This document shows, one piece after another, positions 1 through 12,392 of a DNA stretch of 64,000 nucleotides. The stretch's first letter is position 1, and each line of letters opens with the position of its first letter. The position numbers and the translations under genes are program-made. This DNA is from Xanthomonas dyei (GTDB taxonomy: Bacteria; Pseudomonadota; Gammaproteobacteria; Xanthomonadales; Xanthomonadaceae): assembly GCF_002939865.1 (NCBI RefSeq), contig NZ_MDEE01000014.1, positions 54,598 through 118,597 of the forward strand. The letters are read 5' to 3'. The notes under the pieces were generated by a model. It ran no database searches, was not told the origin of the DNA, and saw only the letters and a program-made list of their open reading frames with translations.

Positions 1-855
1 ACCGACCCGGTAACCGTTGCGCTCCAGGGTGCGCGCCACGCGCTCGACGAACGCCTTGGTATTGACGAACACCATGGTCCGCGCGCCTTCGCTGCGCGAC
101 AGCAGGCCCAACAGCAGCGTCTGCTTCTCTTCGTCGGACGGGAAATAGATGCGCTGGCGCACGCGTGCGGCGGTGATGGTCTCGGTTTCGACCACGAGCT
201 TTTCCGGCTCGTTCATGTGCTCGTAGGCCAGCTCCAGCACGCGGTGGCTCAGCGTGGCCGAGAACAGCAGCGTCTGCCGGGTACCGCGCTCGGGCATGCG
301 CCGCAGCAGGAAGCGGATGTCCTTGATGAAACCCAGGTCGAACATGCGGTCGGCTTCGTCCAGCACGCAGATCTCGCAGGCATGCAGCGAAACCACCTTG
401 TGCTGCTTGACGTAGTCGATCAGCCGGCCCGGGGTGGCGATGATCACGTCCACGCCCTGCTGCAGCAGCTCGCGCTGCTTGTCGTAGTCCACCCCGCCGT
501 AGACCAGCGCAAAGCGCAGGCCCAGGTCGGCGCCGAACTTGACCGCGTCCTTGTGGATCTGGATCGCCAGCTCGCGGGTGGGCGCCAGGATCAGCGCGCG
601 CGGGTCTTCCGGCTTGCGGTCGGCCAGCGCCGGGCGGATCAGCAGGCGGTTCATCACCGTCACCAAAAACGCCAGCGTCTTGCCGGTACCGGTCTGGGCC
701 TGGCCGGCGACATCGCCGCCCGGCAACGCCACCGGCAGGGTCAGCGCCTGGATCGGGGTACAGCGGGTAAACCCGGCGCCCTCCAGCCCGGCAACCAACG
801 CCGGCTGCAGGTCGAACGAGGAAAAAGTCAAATCGGTCAGCGGTTTGTCGCTCAT
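1..855 (-). CDS. rhlB: ATP-dependent RNA helicase RhlB, N-terminal part (cut by window edge)
   Basis: DEAD-box RNA helicase. RhlB unwinds structured RNA and in gammaproteobacteria works with the RNA degradosome. The gene reads leftwards from an ATG at 853-855 ([14 protein letters not shown]) and is open to the window edge, so 285 codons are visible and the C-terminal part is missing. Visible motifs are the Q-motif region (TPIQALTLP, about residues 33-41), motif I AQTGTGKT (53-60), PTRELA, the DEAD box at 166-169 and the SAT motif. It is divergent from trxA across about 200 bp. The rhlB/trxA/rho arrangement, as I recall it, is typical of Xanthomonas and relatives. A related helicase such as RhlE is less likely because of the N-terminus and neighbours. 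Confidence 0.93.
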   Translation of the reverse strand, partial: MSDKPLTDLTFSSFDLQPALVAGLEGAGFTRCTPIQALTLPVALPGGDVAGQAQTGTGKTLAFLVTVMNRLLIRPALADRKPEDPRALILAPTRELAIQIHKDAVKFGADLGLRFALVYGGVDYDKQRELLQQGVDVIIATPGRLIDYVKQHKVVSLHACEICVLDEADRMFDLGFIKDIRFLLRRMPERGTRQTLLFSATLSHRVLELAYEHMNEPEKLVVETETITAARVRQRIYFPSDEEKQTLLLGLLSRSEGARTMVFVNTKAFVERVARTLERNGYRVG

Positions 856-1052
856 TATTCCGTCTTCGTGAGGCGCCCTGGGCAGCCCGGGCGCGGCTTG
901 CATCGATGCCGACAGCGTCGCAAACTGCGGCTCTTGTGGCGGACAGCGCGGCTTCAGGACTGACACTTGATTCAGTCGCGTAATGCCCCAGTTTAACGCA
1001 ATGTGGCGGCCTGCCCGATCGGGTGGGCCGTTTGGTTTCCAGGAGACCCAAC

Positions 1053-1394
1053 GTGAGCGACAAGGTTCAACATGTCGGCGATGCCGACTTCGATACAGCA
1101 GTACTGCAATCCGGCGAACCGGTTCTGGTGGATTTCTGGGCCGAGTGGTGTGGCCCGTGCAAGATGATCGCACCGGTGCTGGACGATCTGGCCGATACAT
1201 ACCAAGGCAGGCTCAAGGTTGCCAAGGTCAATGTGGACCAGAACCGCGCCCTGGCCATCAAGTACCACGTGCGCTCGATCCCGATGCTGTTGCTGTTCAA
1301 GGACGGTGAAGTACAGGCGAGTCAGATCGGGGCGGTCGGCAAGGGCCAGCTGACCCAGATGATCGACAAGACCCTGGGCGGCGCGGCTGCCTGA
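1053..1394 (+). CDS. trxA: Thioredoxin TrxA
   Basis: Cytoplasmic thioredoxin of 113 residues that reduces protein disulfides and is recharged by thioredoxin reductase. The active site WCGPC lies at residues 32-36, followed by the cis-proline loop (SIPMLLLF). The start chosen is GTG at 1053 because AGGAGA at 1041-1046 sits at good spacing and the resulting N-terminus ([13 protein letters not shown]) matches thioredoxins. An in-frame start at 1023 would add ten residues with no ribosome site. It is divergent from rhlB and followed by rho in the same direction after 217 bp. Confidence 0.96.
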   Translation: MSDKVQHVGDADFDTAVLQSGEPVLVDFWAEWCGPCKMIAPVLDDLADTYQGRLKVAKVNVDQNRALAIKYHVRSIPMLLLFKDGEVQASQIGAVGKGQLTQMIDKTLGGAAA

Positions 1395-1400
1395 GTGAGC

Positions 1401-1422
1401 GGGCGTCCAGCGATGGACGCCC
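1401..1422 (+). terminator. Hairpin downstream of trxA
   Basis: A 9-bp perfect stem (GGGCGTCCA with TGGACGCCC) and a 4-base loop lie seven bases after the trxA stop. There is no U-run behind it, so it may protect the mRNA 3' end or act in Rho-dependent termination rather than being an intrinsic terminator. Confidence 0.45.
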
Positions 1423-1611
1423 GGCGGTTCGCCGGTAGTTAAACCCTGCAACGGCGGACGCTTGCGCGGTTGCGCGTCGCGGTGATAGTGTCAGTTGGTC
1501 CGGCACACGTTCGTGCGCCGCCGTACCCCTCTAGAAACTTCTTCTAGACTCCCATCTACCAATAGTTCGCCCCCCAGCCGGGCGCTCGCACCTTAGCGAG
1601 GAATCACGCAC

Positions 1612-3486
1612 TTGTCCGATCATCCTTCCTCCGATACCGGGAGCAGCGTCGACGCTCCCGTCGAGAAGCGCGCGCGCAAGCCGCGCGTGAGCAAGACCAC
1701 CGTCGCCCATGACGATGGCGGCGCACAGCAGCCCAACCTGCCCTTGCCAGCCAGTCCCGTACCCGACGCTCCACGCGCCCCGCAGGCACCGTCGCACGCT
1801 GCCGATTCGGCACCGGCGCAGACGTCCGGCGATGGTGCAGGCGCCGGTAGTTCACCCGGCAACAGCGCAAACAGCCAGGGCGGCGACAGCTACGGCGAGG
1901 CCCGCGAAGGCGGCCAGTCGCAGCAGCAGCGCTTCAATCAGGCGCAGCAACAGCAGAACCAGAATCAGGCGCAAAACCAGGGCCAGACCCAAGGTCAGGG
2001 TCAAGGCCAGCAACCGGGCCAGGGCCAGAACGCTGGTCAGAATCAACAAGGCCAGGGTCAAGGGCAGAACCAGCAGGGCAACCGCCGTGATCGGTTCCGC
2101 AACCGCCGCGACCGCGGTCCGCGCGATCGGTTCGGCAATGAAAGCGGCGGCATGCCGTCTTCCGATGGCAGCAACGAGCCGTTCATCGCGCGTCCGCATC
2201 CGGCCGTGCCGGAAGGCTTCCCGGTGTATTCGCTGAGCGATCTCAAGCGGATGCCGGCGCAGAAGCTGCTGGACATCGCCGATCAGCTCAATATCCAGGA
2301 AGGCGTGGCGCGCGCGCGCAAGCAGGACGTGATCTTCGCCCTGCTCAAGGTGCTGACCCGTCATGGCGAAGGCGTTGCCGCCGACGGCGTGCTGGAAATC
2401 CTGCCCGACGGCTTCGGTTTCCTGCGTGCCGCCGAAGCCAGCTACCTGGCCGGCCCGGACGATACCTATATCTCGCCCAGCCAGATCCGTCGTTTCAATC
2501 TGCGCACCGGCGATCATTTGTCCGGCCGCATCCGCTTCCCCAAGGACGGCGAGCGCTATTTCGCGCTGTCGATCGTGGACACCATCAATGGTGAGCCGCT
2601 GGAAGCGAGCAAGAACAAGGTGCTGTTCGAGAACCTGACCCCGCTGTTCCCGCGTCGCCGTTTCCGTCTGGAACGTGGCGATGGGTCCACCGAGGACATC
2701 ACCGGCCGCATCCTGGATCTGATGGCGCCGCAGGGTAAGGGTCAGCGTGCGCTGATCGTCTCCCCGCCCAAGGCCGGTAAGACGATGATGATGCAGCAGG
2801 TGGCCACGGCCATCACCAGCAATCATCCCGAAGTGCACATGATCGTGCTGCTGATCGACGAGCGCCCGGAAGAAGTGACCGAAATGCAGCGCACCGTGCG
2901 CGGCGAAGTCATCTCCTCCACCTTCGACGAGCCGGCCGCGCGCCACGTGCAGGTCGCCGAGATGGTGATCGAGCGGGCCAAGCGCCTGGTCGAGCACAAG
3001 AAGGACGTGGTGATCCTGCTCGACTCGATCACCCGCTTGGCACGTGCCTACAACAACGTGGTGCCCAGCTCCGGCAAGGTGCTCACCGGTGGTGTGGACG
3101 CCAACGCACTGCACCGTCCGAAGCGTTTCTTCGGTGCGGCACGTAACGTGGAAGAAGGCGGCTCGCTGACCATCATCGCCACGGCGCTGGTCGAGACCGG
3201 CAGCAAGATGGACGAGGTGATCTACGAAGAGTTCAAGGGCACCGGCAACAGCGAAGTGCATTTGAACCGTCGCATCACCGAAAAGCGCGTCTACCCTGCG
3301 ATCGACATCAACCGCTCGGGCACGCGTCGCGAAGATCTGTTGATCGAGCCGGAGCTGCTGCAGAAGATCTGGATCCTGCGCAAGCTGCTGCATCCGATGG
3401 ACGAAATCGCGGCGATGGAATTCCTGCTGGACAAGATGAAGACCACCAAGTCCAACGACGAGTTCTTCAGTTCGATGAAGCGCTGA
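1612..3486 (+). CDS. rho: Transcription termination factor Rho with a Q/G/N-rich N-terminal extension
   Basis: Hexameric RNA-dependent ATPase that terminates transcription. At 624 residues it is about 205 longer than E. coli Rho (419). Residues 1-100 are low-complexity (Ala/Pro/Ser), 101-158 are almost entirely Gln, Gly and Asn, and about 155-175 are Arg/Asp-rich. The conserved protein starts near residue 205: N-terminal Rho domain ([11 protein letters not shown]), cold-shock-like RNA-binding domain (LPDGFGFLR), Walker A PPKAGKTM near 385-392, Walker B VVILLDS near 466-472, then the Q- and R-loop regions ([11 protein letters not shown]). The start is TTG at 1612 with GAGGA about 10 bases upstream; the rare start may limit expression, and Rho is autoregulated in E. 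coli. Core identification is certain; the role of the extension is unknown. Confidence 0.97.
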   Translation: MSDHPSSDTGSSVDAPVEKRARKPRVSKTTVAHDDGGAQQPNLPLPASPVPDAPRAPQAPSHAADSAPAQTSGDGAGAGSSPGNSANSQGGDSYGEAREGGQSQQQRFNQAQQQQNQNQAQNQGQTQGQGQGQQPGQGQNAGQNQQGQGQGQNQQGNRRDRFRNRRDRGPRDRFGNESGGMPSSDGSNEPFIARPHPAVPEGFPVYSLSDLKRMPAQKLLDIADQLNIQEGVARARKQDVIFALLKVLTRHGEGVAADGVLEILPDGFGFLRAAEASYLAGPDDTYISPSQIRRFNLRTGDHLSGRIRFPKDGERYFALSIVDTINGEPLEASKNKVLFENLTPLFPRRRFRLERGDGSTEDITGRILDLMAPQGKGQRALIVSPPKAGKTMMMQQVATAITSNHPEVHMIVLLIDERPEEVTEMQRTVRGEVISSTFDEPAARHVQVAEMVIERAKRLVEHKKDVVILLDSITRLARAYNNVVPSSGKVLTGGVDANALHRPKRFFGAARNVEEGGSLTIIATALVETGSKMDEVIYEEFKGTGNSEVHLNRRITEKRVYPAIDINRSGTRREDLLIEPELLQKIWILRKLLHPMDEIAAMEFLLDKMKTTKSNDEFFSSMKR

Positions 3487-3505
3487 GGTCGGTCTGGATT
3501 AGCGC

Positions 3506-3540
3506 CACAAAAAAGCCCCGCACTGCGGGGCTTTTTTGTG
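3506..3540 (+). terminator. Rho-independent terminator after rho, probably bidirectional
   Basis: A near-perfect palindrome with a GCCCCGCA/TGCGGGGC core is flanked by A6 on the left and T6 on the right, 20 bases after the rho stop. The symmetry lets it serve rho on the plus strand and the minus-strand gene ending at 3732. Confidence 0.92.
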
Positions 3541-3731
3541 GGCGGCGTTCGCGTGAGAAAACACCTGGTCTTCCGAGCTCGCTCGAACTGGCGCGCGGTC
3601 GTTGCCGATCAACTGCCTTGTTGACCGAGAGCTCGACGATCGTCCGTGATGCAAGCGGCTGTCGGATGGCTGATCTGAGGGCGGGCCGACTGCGCGACAC
3701 CCACCGCATCGATTCGGAACCGCCAGTCGTC

Positions 3732-4604
3732 TCAGCCTTCGTGCAGCGGCGTGATCAGGCGCACGCCTTCGCCGCGGACGGAAAACAATCCCGATCCCGG
3801 CAGCGCGTCCGGGCTGTCGGTCGTGGCGGCTGCGTCGTTCTGCATTCGCCACGACGCGGTCTGACGCGGGCCCGGCAGATACGACTGCCATTTTTTCTGC
3901 TTGGCATCCAGGTCCTTCTCGGACGCTGCGATGTCGAACGTCACCGGCACGCGCATCTCCCAGAACGGCGCATTGCGCTCAGACCCGGCAGTGGCCGGAG
4001 TGAAGGTCCAACTGCGCGCCTTGGCGATGGAGGCGTCGGCAAATTCCTTGCGCCAGCGCGCACGCTTGGACTCAGGGACCAGTGCGGTGAGGTTGACCTG
4101 TTCGGCAACCACATCTTCCACCTTGCCATCGCGTCCGATCTTGAGCAGCAGGTAGACCACGCCAGTGGCGCCGCCCCTGAAGGCATTGACCGGATAGGGC
4201 GGCGGCGCCATACCGTTGGGTTGTGCGCTGATGCCCTGCGGGGCCTGGCCGCCGAAATGCGCGCTGCGGATCGACACCTGGTACTGATTGTCATCGGCCG
4301 GCTTGGCGACCAGCAGCAAGCTCATCGGCAGCCGCGCCGGCAAGGCATTGCCGGCGTCCTTGACCGGATCGAACCGCCACGCGGCCACCGAGTGCTTGAT
4401 CCGTTCGCGGACGGCTGCAGGCAAACGCGCCTCGTCGGCGAGCGCCACCGCGGTCACGGTGCCGTCGGGTGTCAGCGTCAACTCGCCGGTGACATTCATG
4501 CTCGCTTCGATCTGCGCACGCGCAGCGTCCGGCTTGGCGTGCGCCACGCCCATCGCTGCCAGCGAAAAGAGCATGCCCAGACCCATACGTTGCTTCCACT
4601 GCAT
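3732..4604 (-). CDS. Exported protein with TonB C-terminal-like fold
   Basis: Predicted periplasmic protein of 290 residues. The start ATG at 4602-4604 has GGAG seven bases upstream and gives a clear signal peptide (MQWKQRMGLGMLFSLAAMG, then VAHA). Two segments resemble the TonB C-terminal pattern: an N-terminal one (GELTLTPDGTVTAVALADE, ending AAWRFDP) and a central one (GVVYLLLKIGRDGKVEDV, ending ARSWTFTPA). It lacks the membrane anchor and Pro-rich linker of true TonB, so it is not an obvious energy transducer. It lies 59 bp downstream of aceK on the same strand and converges on rho. Exact function is not recognised. Confidence 0.75.
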   Translation of the reverse strand: MQWKQRMGLGMLFSLAAMGVAHAKPDAARAQIEASMNVTGELTLTPDGTVTAVALADEARLPAAVRERIKHSVAAWRFDPVKDAGNALPARLPMSLLLVAKPADDNQYQVSIRSAHFGGQAPQGISAQPNGMAPPPYPVNAFRGGATGVVYLLLKIGRDGKVEDVVAEQVNLTALVPESKRARWRKEFADASIAKARSWTFTPATAGSERNAPFWEMRVPVTFDIAASEKDLDAKQKKWQSYLPGPRQTASWRMQNDAAATTDSPDALPGSGLFSVRGEGVRLITPLHEG

Positions 4605-4663
4605 TGTCTTACTCCATTGGTTGATCGCACGTTTTACCAGCCTGCCGCTGTAAACGAAACGGT

Positions 4664-6403
4664 CTAGGCAAGCCGCCGCGACTCCGCATACGGCGGCGTG
4701 TCCGGATAATCGTCTTCGCGCAGCCGGGCTTGCAGGTCGCGCCACCACTGCGGGTCGAACAGTTCCGGGTGGATGTGTTTGACCGCCTCCAGTTGCGAGG
4801 CCGGCAAGCCCATGAACAAGGCGAAGCGTTCGGGAAACACATCGCGCGGGCCGACATGGAACCAGGGTTCGGCGGCGAGTTGTTCTTCGTAGGTGGTGGG
4901 CGTGGGCCAGTCGCGAAAGGTGCAGTCGGTGATCAGGCACAGCTCGTCGTAGTCGTAGAACACCGCGCGCTGATGGCGGGTGATCCCGAAGTTCTTTAGC
5001 AGCATGTCGCCGGGAAAGATGTTGTTGCGCGCCATGTCCTTGATCGCCTGGCCATAGTCCAGCGCGGCGGCATGCGCGGCCTCGGGCAGTTGCTCGCGCA
5101 GGTACAGATTGAGCGGGCGCAGGCGCCGTTGGACGTAGCACAGCGCAATCAGCACATCGTCGCCGTCTTCGCTCAGGCTCATCGCGCAGCTGGTCTGCAG
5201 TTCTTCCAGCAGTGCTGGCGAGAAGCGCGCCTTGGGAAAGCGCAGAAATCGGTACGGCTGCGCGTCGAGCAGGCGGCCGATGCGATCGAGCTGGAAGACC
5301 AATTCGTATTTCCCTTCGACCTGCGCGCGGCTCATGGTCTTGGGATAGGCGAAACGGTCGCGAATGAGCTTGAACACCAGCGGATAACTGGGCAGCGTAA
5401 ACACCACCATGACCATGCCGGGCGTGCCATCGGCATGCACCAGCTGCTCGGACGGCTGCGCCTGAAAATGGCTGAAAAACGTGCGATAGCGCTCGGTCTT
5501 GCCTTGCTTGGCGCGGCCCAGCATGGTGTAGAGCTCGTCGACCGGCTTGTGGGTCAGCAGGCTGCGCAGAAATACCACCGCATCGCCGACCGTGGACAAA
5601 TCGGCCTGAAAATAACTGCGCGAGTTACTGAACAGTTGTGCGACATCGCTGCGCTTGGTCAGCACCGCTTCGGCGCGCAAGCCGGCACCGTCGTTGATCA
5701 GCGCGATGACGCACGGCGAAAACCGATGCTCGCCGAACACACGCCCGACCAGATACGCACGACGTTCGCGATAGAACACCGTTTCCAGCAGTTCGACGCT
5801 GCGCACCGGGTGCTCGCCCCAATGCGCCAGATCGTCGAGCAGACGCACCGCAATGGCCGCCGCGCAGCGGGTGCGGTGCGCATACGGCACGGCGAATGCG
5901 TAATCGCCCAGCACGCGCACCAGCATGTCGGTCAGCCGGCCCGGCGACACGGCGTAGGTATGCCGTGCGACCGGCACGGTGATGGCATCGGTGGGCTCAA
6001 TATCCAGCGCGATGAATTCGATATCGGCATCCACGCCATGGGTGCCGAAGTAACGCCGCGTCAGCGTGTTGTAGAAGGTCTTGTACAACTCCTGATCGAT
6101 CAACCCGGCCAGCAACGCGGCGTAATGACCGCGTGCGCGCATCCACAACGCGCGGTCGTGCGCCTGCCCCAGCAGCACGGCGCGCAGGCGCAGCATGCAT
6201 TCGGTGATGTACTGATCGTAGAGCGCGATACGTGCGACGGCGTCATCGCGCGCAGCGCTCCAGTCGCGCGTTTCGAAGCGCTGCTTGGCACGTGCGGTGA
6301 TCTCTGAAAACCGTGCGTGGTAATCCTCGAACGCTTCGTACACGGCGTGCGCGATCGCCAGCGCGCGGCGTTCGGATTGCGGCGGTAACGGGAGCTGGCT
6401 CAT
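4664..6403 (-). CDS. aceK: Isocitrate dehydrogenase kinase/phosphatase AceK
   Basis: Bifunctional enzyme that phosphorylates and dephosphorylates isocitrate dehydrogenase and so controls flux between the TCA cycle and the glyoxylate bypass. The 579-residue product matches the usual AceK length. Recognisable stretches are [14 protein letters not shown] with the AceK-type nucleotide-binding region, and [14 protein letters not shown] followed by YDYDELC in the catalytic half. The start [13 protein letters not shown] (ATG at 6401-6403) was preferred to longer upstream frames because those run into the LysR gene, whose stop is 13 bases upstream; the two may be co-transcribed. The candidate substrate gene icd is nearby at 7789-10020. 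aceA and aceB are not in the window. Confidence 0.95.
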   Translation of the reverse strand: MSQLPLPPQSERRALAIAHAVYEAFEDYHARFSEITARAKQRFETRDWSAARDDAVARIALYDQYITECMLRLRAVLLGQAHDRALWMRARGHYAALLAGLIDQELYKTFYNTLTRRYFGTHGVDADIEFIALDIEPTDAITVPVARHTYAVSPGRLTDMLVRVLGDYAFAVPYAHRTRCAAAIAVRLLDDLAHWGEHPVRSVELLETVFYRERRAYLVGRVFGEHRFSPCVIALINDGAGLRAEAVLTKRSDVAQLFSNSRSYFQADLSTVGDAVVFLRSLLTHKPVDELYTMLGRAKQGKTERYRTFFSHFQAQPSEQLVHADGTPGMVMVVFTLPSYPLVFKLIRDRFAYPKTMSRAQVEGKYELVFQLDRIGRLLDAQPYRFLRFPKARFSPALLEELQTSCAMSLSEDGDDVLIALCYVQRRLRPLNLYLREQLPEAAHAAALDYGQAIKDMARNNIFPGDMLLKNFGITRHQRAVFYDYDELCLITDCTFRDWPTPTTYEEQLAAEPWFHVGPRDVFPERFALFMGLPASQLEAVKHIHPELFDPQWWRDLQARLREDDYPDTPPYAESRRLA

Positions 6404-6416
6404 GGCGGCAGTGTAC

Positions 6417-7358
6417 TCAGCGCTTGCGGCGACGCGGGGTGGGCAGCGCAGCATGCGGGGCGACCGCTGCCTGCTGCGCGTGCGCGGCATGTTCGCGCGC
6501 CTGTGTTTGCAGCCATGCGCGAAACGCGAGAAAGCCGGTGTGTGCGGCCGACCGTGGCGGGTACACCAGGTAATGCGACCAGCTGGTCTTGAGCCGTTGC
6601 GCGGACAGCGCCACCAGTTGGCCGGATGCCAGCAACAGGCGTGCGCGCGTCACCCGCCCCATCGCCACACCGACGCCATCCAGCGCCGCGCGGTGATGGG
6701 ACTCGGAGTCGTCGAGCACGGCGGCATAGCGACGCGGCGGCTCGCCACCGAAGGTTGTAAACCAGCGCGGCCAGTCGCCATCCGGGTCGCCCAGCAGCGG
6801 CCATTGCTGCAGCGGCTGCGCATCGATGCCGCCCATGCGCGCGATCAGCGCCGGGCTGGCCATCGGCACCAGCCATTCGTCGAACAACGGTTCGGCGATT
6901 ACGCCCGGCCATTGCCCGGCGCCGATGCGCATGGCTGCATCCACGTCCGGCTGGCGCTCGAAATCCACCAGTCGCTCGCTGGAAAACAGATTGATCTCGA
7001 TGGTGGGATGGGCCGCCAGAAAATCGCTCAGGCGCGGCACCAGCCACGCCGAGGCCATCGACGGAGTAATGCTCAGAGTGAGCGTGTCCTCGCGGCGCGC
7101 GGCGAACGGCTGGAACGCCTCGGCAATCGCATCCAGATGCGGTGCAATGCGATCGAGCAATTGCTGCCCCTGCGCAGTGGCGCTGACGCCACGCGCGTGC
7201 CGTTGCAGCAACCGATAGCCCAGGCGCTGTTCGAGCGCACGCACCTGGTGACTGAGCGCGCTGACGGTCAGATGCATCGACGCGGCAGCGCGCGACAGAT
7301 TGCCCAGACGCACCGCACTGACGAAGCCCTGCAATGCGTGAAGCGGCGGACGCGACAT
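6417..7358 (-). CDS. LysR-family transcriptional regulator (GcvA/AmpR-like)
   Basis: DNA-binding regulator of 313 residues. The winged helix-turn-helix is residues 1-60 ([19 protein letters not shown] then [18 protein letters not shown]), followed by a type-2 periplasmic-binding-like effector domain starting near residue 90 ([18 protein letters not shown]), which resembles GcvA and AmpR-type proteins. The C-terminus is Ala/Arg-rich (TPRRRKR). It is divergent from a small gene at 7461, and a perfect dyad at 7391-7411 between them is a good operator candidate. Its 3' end lies just upstream of aceK, so it could influence aceK by co-transcription. The effector is unknown. Confidence 0.9.
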   Translation of the reverse strand: MSRPPLHALQGFVSAVRLGNLSRAAASMHLTVSALSHQVRALEQRLGYRLLQRHARGVSATAQGQQLLDRIAPHLDAIAEAFQPFAARREDTLTLSITPSMASAWLVPRLSDFLAAHPTIEINLFSSERLVDFERQPDVDAAMRIGAGQWPGVIAEPLFDEWLVPMASPALIARMGGIDAQPLQQWPLLGDPDGDWPRWFTTFGGEPPRRYAAVLDDSESHHRAALDGVGVAMGRVTRARLLLASGQLVALSAQRLKTSWSHYLVYPPRSAAHTGFLAFRAWLQTQAREHAAHAQQAAVAPHAALPTPRRRKR

Positions 7359-7390
7359 GGCTCACCCTTGAATGGAATTCAACGCAGACT

Positions 7391-7411
7391 TGCAAAAGCC
7401 TCGCTTTTGCA
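7391..7411. promoter_or_regulatory. Perfect dyad between lysR and the small divergent gene
   Basis: TGCAAAAGC and GCTTTTGCA form a 9-bp perfect inverted repeat around a 3-base spacer, 32 bp upstream of the lysR start and 50 bp upstream of the ATG at 7461. LysR-family regulators usually autoregulate through dyads in divergent intergenic regions, so this is a plausible operator. A short hairpin in the leader is the alternative. Confidence 0.55.
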
Positions 7412-7460
7412 TGACTCAGCCTGCGCCTACTGTGGCTTCCACTCAAGTGGGAGCAGGATC

Positions 7461-7709
7461 ATGCGCATCTTTACCGAGTTGCTGTTCCAGCACGGGCACA
7501 TTGCCGACGTGGCGCTTGCAAAGCAGTTGGCAGAACCCGAGATCGCGAGGGAGGTGGCAACGGACGCCACAACCGAACCGGCAAAGCAGACCGCGCAGAG
7601 CGCGCCGGTCGCGAGCGAGGCTGCGCGACAACGGCATGCCGAGAAACGCATGGCGCGGCGTGCACGCCGCCTGGTGCGGGCAATGACCGCGCTGTCGCCC
7701 TTTCGCTGA
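7461..7709 (+). CDS. Small hypothetical protein, 82 aa
   Basis: The ATG at 7461 is preceded by GGGAGCAGGATC, a reasonable ribosome site. The product begins MRIFTELLFQHGHIADVALA, has an Ala/Thr/Glu-rich middle and a strongly basic C-terminal region (RRARRLVRAMTAL), with no signal peptide and no recognised domain. It is divergent from the LysR gene and convergent with icd, with a terminator hairpin immediately downstream. The arrangement suggests it may be the LysR target, but the function is unknown. Confidence 0.6.
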   Translation: MRIFTELLFQHGHIADVALAKQLAEPEIAREVATDATTEPAKQTAQSAPVASEAARQRHAEKRMARRARRLVRAMTALSPFR

Positions 7710-7717
7710 AACGACAA

Positions 7718-7742
7718 GGCCCGCCTGTCAACGAGGCGGGCC
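7718..7742. terminator. Terminator between the small gene and icd
   Basis: A 9-bp GC-rich stem (GGCCCGCCT with AGGCGGGCC) and a 7-base loop sit between convergent genes. Read on the minus strand it is followed by TTGTCGTTT, so it best fits the end of icd, and it may also stop the 7461 gene. Confidence 0.7.
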
Positions 7743-7788
7743 CTGCATATCGCACTGATTGCACGCACCGCCATGCGGTGCGCGGGGA

Positions 7789-10393
<2,605 letters not shown>

Positions 10394-10948
10394 TTATTTG
10401 ACCGTAATGGTCTGCGGGTTACCTGCCGGTTTACCGTCGACCATAACCTGCGCGGTGTAAGTACCGGCGGGCCAGCCATCGGATTTGCTGAAGCTGAGGT
10501 TGGTGGTTTCTGCACCCGTGGTGGTCAGCGTGGCGTTTTGCTCGCCGGCCACTTGGCCGTCCTGATAGGTGAGCTTGGCCGAGACCGCTACGTTGCTCGC
10601 GCTGCCATCGGTCTTGACCGACACAATGATGGTGTCCTTGGAGCCGATGGTGGGGGACGGTGTCACCGTCTTGTCGGCGGCGGCCTTGGTCCCGACTACG
10701 ACGCTGGAGACCTTCACCGCAGAACCCATCGCGGCTGCGGTGTCGGTGCTGGCGGCGCCGGTCGCGGTGCTCTGCCCGGCTTGGTCGCTGGCCGGCGGCG
10801 TGGCGGCCGGACCCGGCATCGCCTCAGTGGCAGCACCGGAGGTGGGATCCTTCGAAACGCTGGCGTCTTCGTCCTTCTTGCAACCGGACAATGCGAGCAC
10901 GCCGGCAAGCGCAATCACGAGCGTGCTTGAAACGGATTTGGTACGCAT
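10394..10948 (-). CDS. Putative lipoprotein of unknown function
   Basis: 184 residues with a lipoprotein signal peptide (MRTKSVSSTLVIALAGVLA) and lipobox LSGC, so it is probably anchored in the outer or inner membrane from the periplasmic side. A Lys/Asp and Ala/Thr/Pro-rich linker (about residues 25-75) leads to a C-terminal beta-rich domain with an Ig- or big-domain-like pattern (VSVKTDGSASNVAVSAKL, then WPAGTYTAQVMVDGKP). This looks like an extracytoplasmic beta-sandwich, but I do not recognise a named family. It lies just downstream of the LysM gene on the same strand (107 bp). Confidence 0.8.
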   Translation of the reverse strand: MRTKSVSSTLVIALAGVLALSGCKKDEDASVSKDPTSGAATEAMPGPAATPPASDQAGQSTATGAASTDTAAAMGSAVKVSSVVVGTKAAADKTVTPSPTIGSKDTIIVSVKTDGSASNVAVSAKLTYQDGQVAGEQNATLTTTGAETTNLSFSKSDGWPAGTYTAQVMVDGKPAGNPQTITVK

Positions 10949-11055
10949 GGATCAATCTCCGATGATCGAAAAGATCGTTGTTTCTGGAATGTTTTTGCAA
11001 GACGCACACACATCGCACCGTGTACCTCGCAGTGCAGTGACGATCGCCTAGGCAG

Positions 11056-11349
11056 CTACGCCTTGTGCGGCAAACGCAGGACCTGGCCCGGAAAAATTTT
11101 GTCCGGATCCTTGAGCGTTTCGCGGTTGGCTTCGAAAATGCGCGGCCACAATGCGCCATCACCCAAGTGACGTTTGGCGATGCTGGACAGACTGTCGCCT
11201 GCCTGCACAGTGACTGATTCCTCGACCAGCTCTGCGGTGCTCTGCACGCTGGTGCGCACGTTGGAAAAATCCGGAGCAGGCGTCACGTCGGCGGTGCTAT
11301 CGACCGACGACGCCACGTTGGAGAAATCTGCTTTTTTATCGGTACTCAT
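11056..11349 (-). CDS. Small LysM-domain protein, Kbp/YgaU-type
   Basis: 97 residues with no signal peptide. The C-terminal LysM domain (AGDSLSSIAKRHLGD, then WPRIFEANRE, then PDKIFPGQVLRLP) closely resembles that of the E. coli K+-binding protein Kbp (YgaU), but the BON domain of Kbp is absent. The N-terminal part carries an internal duplication: ADFSNVASSVDSTA and PDFSNVRTSVQSTA. The start is ATG at 11347-11349 (MSTDKKADFSNV); a longer in-frame extension to 11535 overlaps queF and looks unnatural. Ligand and location are uncertain: peptidoglycan binding would require export, whereas a cytoplasmic role like Kbp would not. Confidence 0.82.
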   Translation of the reverse strand: MSTDKKADFSNVASSVDSTADVTPAPDFSNVRTSVQSTAELVEESVTVQAGDSLSSIAKRHLGDGALWPRIFEANRETLKDPDKIFPGQVLRLPHKA

Positions 11350-11452
11350 TGCTGCAATCCTTCGTGCATCACGAGGACTGCAGGGTGCGCGGAGCGCTGT
11401 TAAGCATGGATCGCGCCACCGTGAAGCTGGCGCGATCCTGTCGCGCAGCGAC

Positions 11453-12268
11453 TTACTGACGCAAATCGCGGAAGATCGACAGCGGCGTGGGCACGCTGGG
11501 GGAGCTGCGTAGCGGATTGATGTCCAGCCCGCCACGGCGGGTGTAGCGCGCCTCGACCACCAGCCACTCAGGGGCGCAACGGGTCAGCACGTCATTGAAA
11601 ATGCGCTCCACGCATTGCTCATGAAACTCGGCGTGGTCGCGGAAACTCACCAGATAGCGCAGCAGGCCTTCGCGGTCGATCGGCGCGCCCCGATAGCGCA
11701 GCGTGACGCTGGCCCAATCCGGTTGGCCGGTCACCGGGCAATTGGATTTGAGCAATGCCGAGGTCAGCACTTCTTCCACTGCCGCCGCTGTCTGCGCACG
11801 CAGATACGCCGCATTGGGCGGGCCGTAATCGTCGATGCTGACATCCAGGGTATCGATCGACTCGCCTTCGCCCACCGCATCGATCGGCGGCAAACCGAAT
11901 TCCACCGATACATCGGCGCCGGCGCGCGTGGACAGGTCGGTGACGATGCGCGTGCGCACCGCTTCGGCACTGTTGAAGCGCGTGGCATTGAGCGAGTTGA
12001 GATACAGCTTGAACGATTTGGATTCGATCAACGACGGCGAATCGAAGGGCACATGCAAGGTGGCCGTGGCCACGCACGGCTTGCCCTGTGCATCCAGCCA
12101 GCTCAGCTCGTAGGCGTGCCAGCGATCGCGGCCGATAAAGGGCAAGGCGCCGGTCAGGCCGATCGCCTCGCGACCGGCCGCGCGCGGAATCGGAAACAGC
12201 AGCGACGGGTCGTAGCCGCTGGGGTAAGCGACCTCACGACCGAGGGTGGACTCTTCTGGGGTATTCAT
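11453..12268 (-). CDS. queF: NADPH-dependent 7-cyano-7-deazaguanine reductase QueF
   Basis: Reduces preQ0 to preQ1 in queuosine tRNA modification, in the cytoplasm. At 271 residues it is the long, two-subdomain QueF form of E. coli type. Visible hallmarks are the ESKSFK motif at 82-87, the catalytic cysteine C177 ([12 protein letters not shown]) with Asp184 in the same loop, and FHEQC in the C-terminal half. The ATG at 12266-12268 begins [20 protein letters not shown]. No other queuosine gene is in the window. Confidence 0.96.
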   Translation of the reverse strand: MNTPEESTLGREVAYPSGYDPSLLFPIPRAAGREAIGLTGALPFIGRDRWHAYELSWLDAQGKPCVATATLHVPFDSPSLIESKSFKLYLNSLNATRFNSAEAVRTRIVTDLSTRAGADVSVEFGLPPIDAVGEGESIDTLDVSIDDYGPPNAAYLRAQTAAAVEEVLTSALLKSNCPVTGQPDWASVTLRYRGAPIDREGLLRYLVSFRDHAEFHEQCVERIFNDVLTRCAPEWLVVEARYTRRGGLDINPLRSSPSVPTPLSIFRDLRQ

Positions 12269-12392
12269 CGCGCCATTTTAGGCCGAGCCGACTGGCCGTG
12301 AGCTATATGGCGAACGCTGGAGCACCGAGCTGGCAACAGCAGCAGCGGGTCTTCAAGCAGCCCGCCGACCCACCTGATTGGCGACGGTCAGC

